The position numbers and the translations under genes were made by a program. A stretch of 6,070 nucleotides of DNA from an uncultured Oxalobacteraceae bacterium (GTDB lineage Bacteria > Pseudomonadota > Gammaproteobacteria > Burkholderiales > Burkholderiaceae_D): assembly GCA_937996605.1 (NCBI GenBank), contig CALKVB010000047.1, positions 1-6,070 on the forward strand. Direction: 5' to 3'. The stretch's first letter is position 1, and the number at the start of each line of letters is the position of its first letter. Under the pieces are notes generated by a model. That model was given only the letters and a program-made list of their open reading frames with translations, was not told the origin of the DNA and searched no databases. Of this stretch, positions 5,845-6,070 are shown piece after piece.

Positions 5845-5868
5845 AAAGGCGCCATTTTACGCGCCTTT
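5845..5868 (-). terminator. Rho-independent terminator of the gene at the right edge
   Basis: AAAGGCGC (5868-5861 on the minus strand) pairs perfectly with GCGCCTTT (5852-5845) across an 8-base loop. On the minus strand the stem ends in TTT and continues ATTTCTTTG, a T-rich tail. It lies about 90 bp after the stop codon of the right-edge gene and before trmB. The plus-strand tail has no T-run, so it acts mainly on leftward transcription. Confidence 0.75.
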
Positions 5869-5894
5869 ACGTAAGATTAGCAAACCACTGCATA

Positions 5895-5910
5895 GTAACG
5901 CTGTCGTTAC
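5895..5910. repeat. Short perfect inverted repeat
   Basis: GTAACG (5895-5900), a CTGT loop and CGTTAC (5905-5910) form a 6-bp hairpin between the right-edge gene and the terminator. There is no T-run on either side. It may be a 3' UTR stem or a protein site; nothing in the context decides. Confidence 0.35.
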
Positions 5911-5958
5911 AGGCTTGGCTTAGTCTATTATTTTCTGGATAATTTTCAATACTTACCA

Positions 5959-6070
5959 TTACTCTTTTGCAGCGACTTTAGTGCTGTCTTTGCTGGGAAA
6001 AGTCCCTGCAGCAAGTTGTCGTTTGAACCAATCTTGAACCATACGCTCCTCAAATTCAAAGTGCGTTACG
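5959..6070 (-). CDS. C-terminal end of an unrecognised gene, runs off the right edge
   Basis: An open minus frame enters from the right edge and ends in TAA (5961-5959). The 36 visible residues begin VTHFEFEERMVQDWFKRQLA and end in a polar Lys/Ser/Ala tail (FPSKDSTKVAAKE). The helix-like first half looks like genuine coding sequence and the terminator downstream on the same strand supports a real gene end. Too little is visible to name a family. The frame is open for the whole visible length, but chance cannot be excluded at this size. Confidence 0.55.
   Translation of the reverse strand, partial: VTHFEFEERMVQDWFKRQLAAGTFPSKDSTKVAAKE

Noticed and set aside
5959..6070. Naming the right-edge fragment a hemerythrin-like protein from its HFEFEE...M pattern.
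   Set aside because: Only 36 residues are visible and the order of His, Glu and Met residues is not specific enough; no function is assigned.

Overview
The window reads as one end of a contig from a Gram-negative proteobacterium. TrmB, the YtrA-type GntR regulator with its ABC genes, the GumN-type protein and an E. coli-like Pho box all fit Betaproteobacteria. An Oxalobacteraceae relative such as Undibacterium is my best guess, but this rests on protein resemblance by eye and moderate GC, not on a search. All genes I accept lie on the minus strand, so they are described right to left.

Right part (6070 to 3230): the C-terminal end of an unrecognised gene is followed by a stem-loop terminator. 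Next come trmB (tRNA m7G46 methyltransferase), a GT28/MGDG-synthase-like glycolipid glycosyltransferase and a Trp-rich four-helix membrane protein. Between trmB and the glycosyltransferase lie four copies of TGTCA(T/C) at exact 11-bp spacing, with a TACAAT -10 ten bases further on. This is the geometry of a PhoB-controlled promoter. The predicted transcription start falls almost on an internal ATG (4934), so the glycosyltransferase probably starts there from a leaderless or nearly leaderless message. A phosphate-starvation promoter in front of a glycolipid synthase suggests membrane-lipid remodelling (phospholipid replaced by glycolipid). The membrane protein, 28 bp downstream, may share that role.

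Middle part (3229 to 655): a YtrA-subfamily GntR repressor sits under a dense array of ACTGTAT/ATACAGT half-sites. A terminator-like stem-loop follows it, then a secreted TraB/GumN-family protein, an ABC ATPase and the first part of an ABC permease (ATGA overlap with the ATPase). Regulator, ATPase and permease form the usual YtrA-type export module; the GumN gene is an extra member between regulator and transporter.

Left end (1 to about 320): GC rises from about 40% (361-660) to about 55% (1-300), and three unrelated protein pieces are joined. The permease stops after three membrane segments and runs into a 46-residue delta-60 (DUF5122) propeller repeat. That fuses in frame, at a shared KIVLAG motif, to the signal peptide of a cytochrome c'-like protein running off the edge. 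This looks more like a chimeric contig end than a natural locus.
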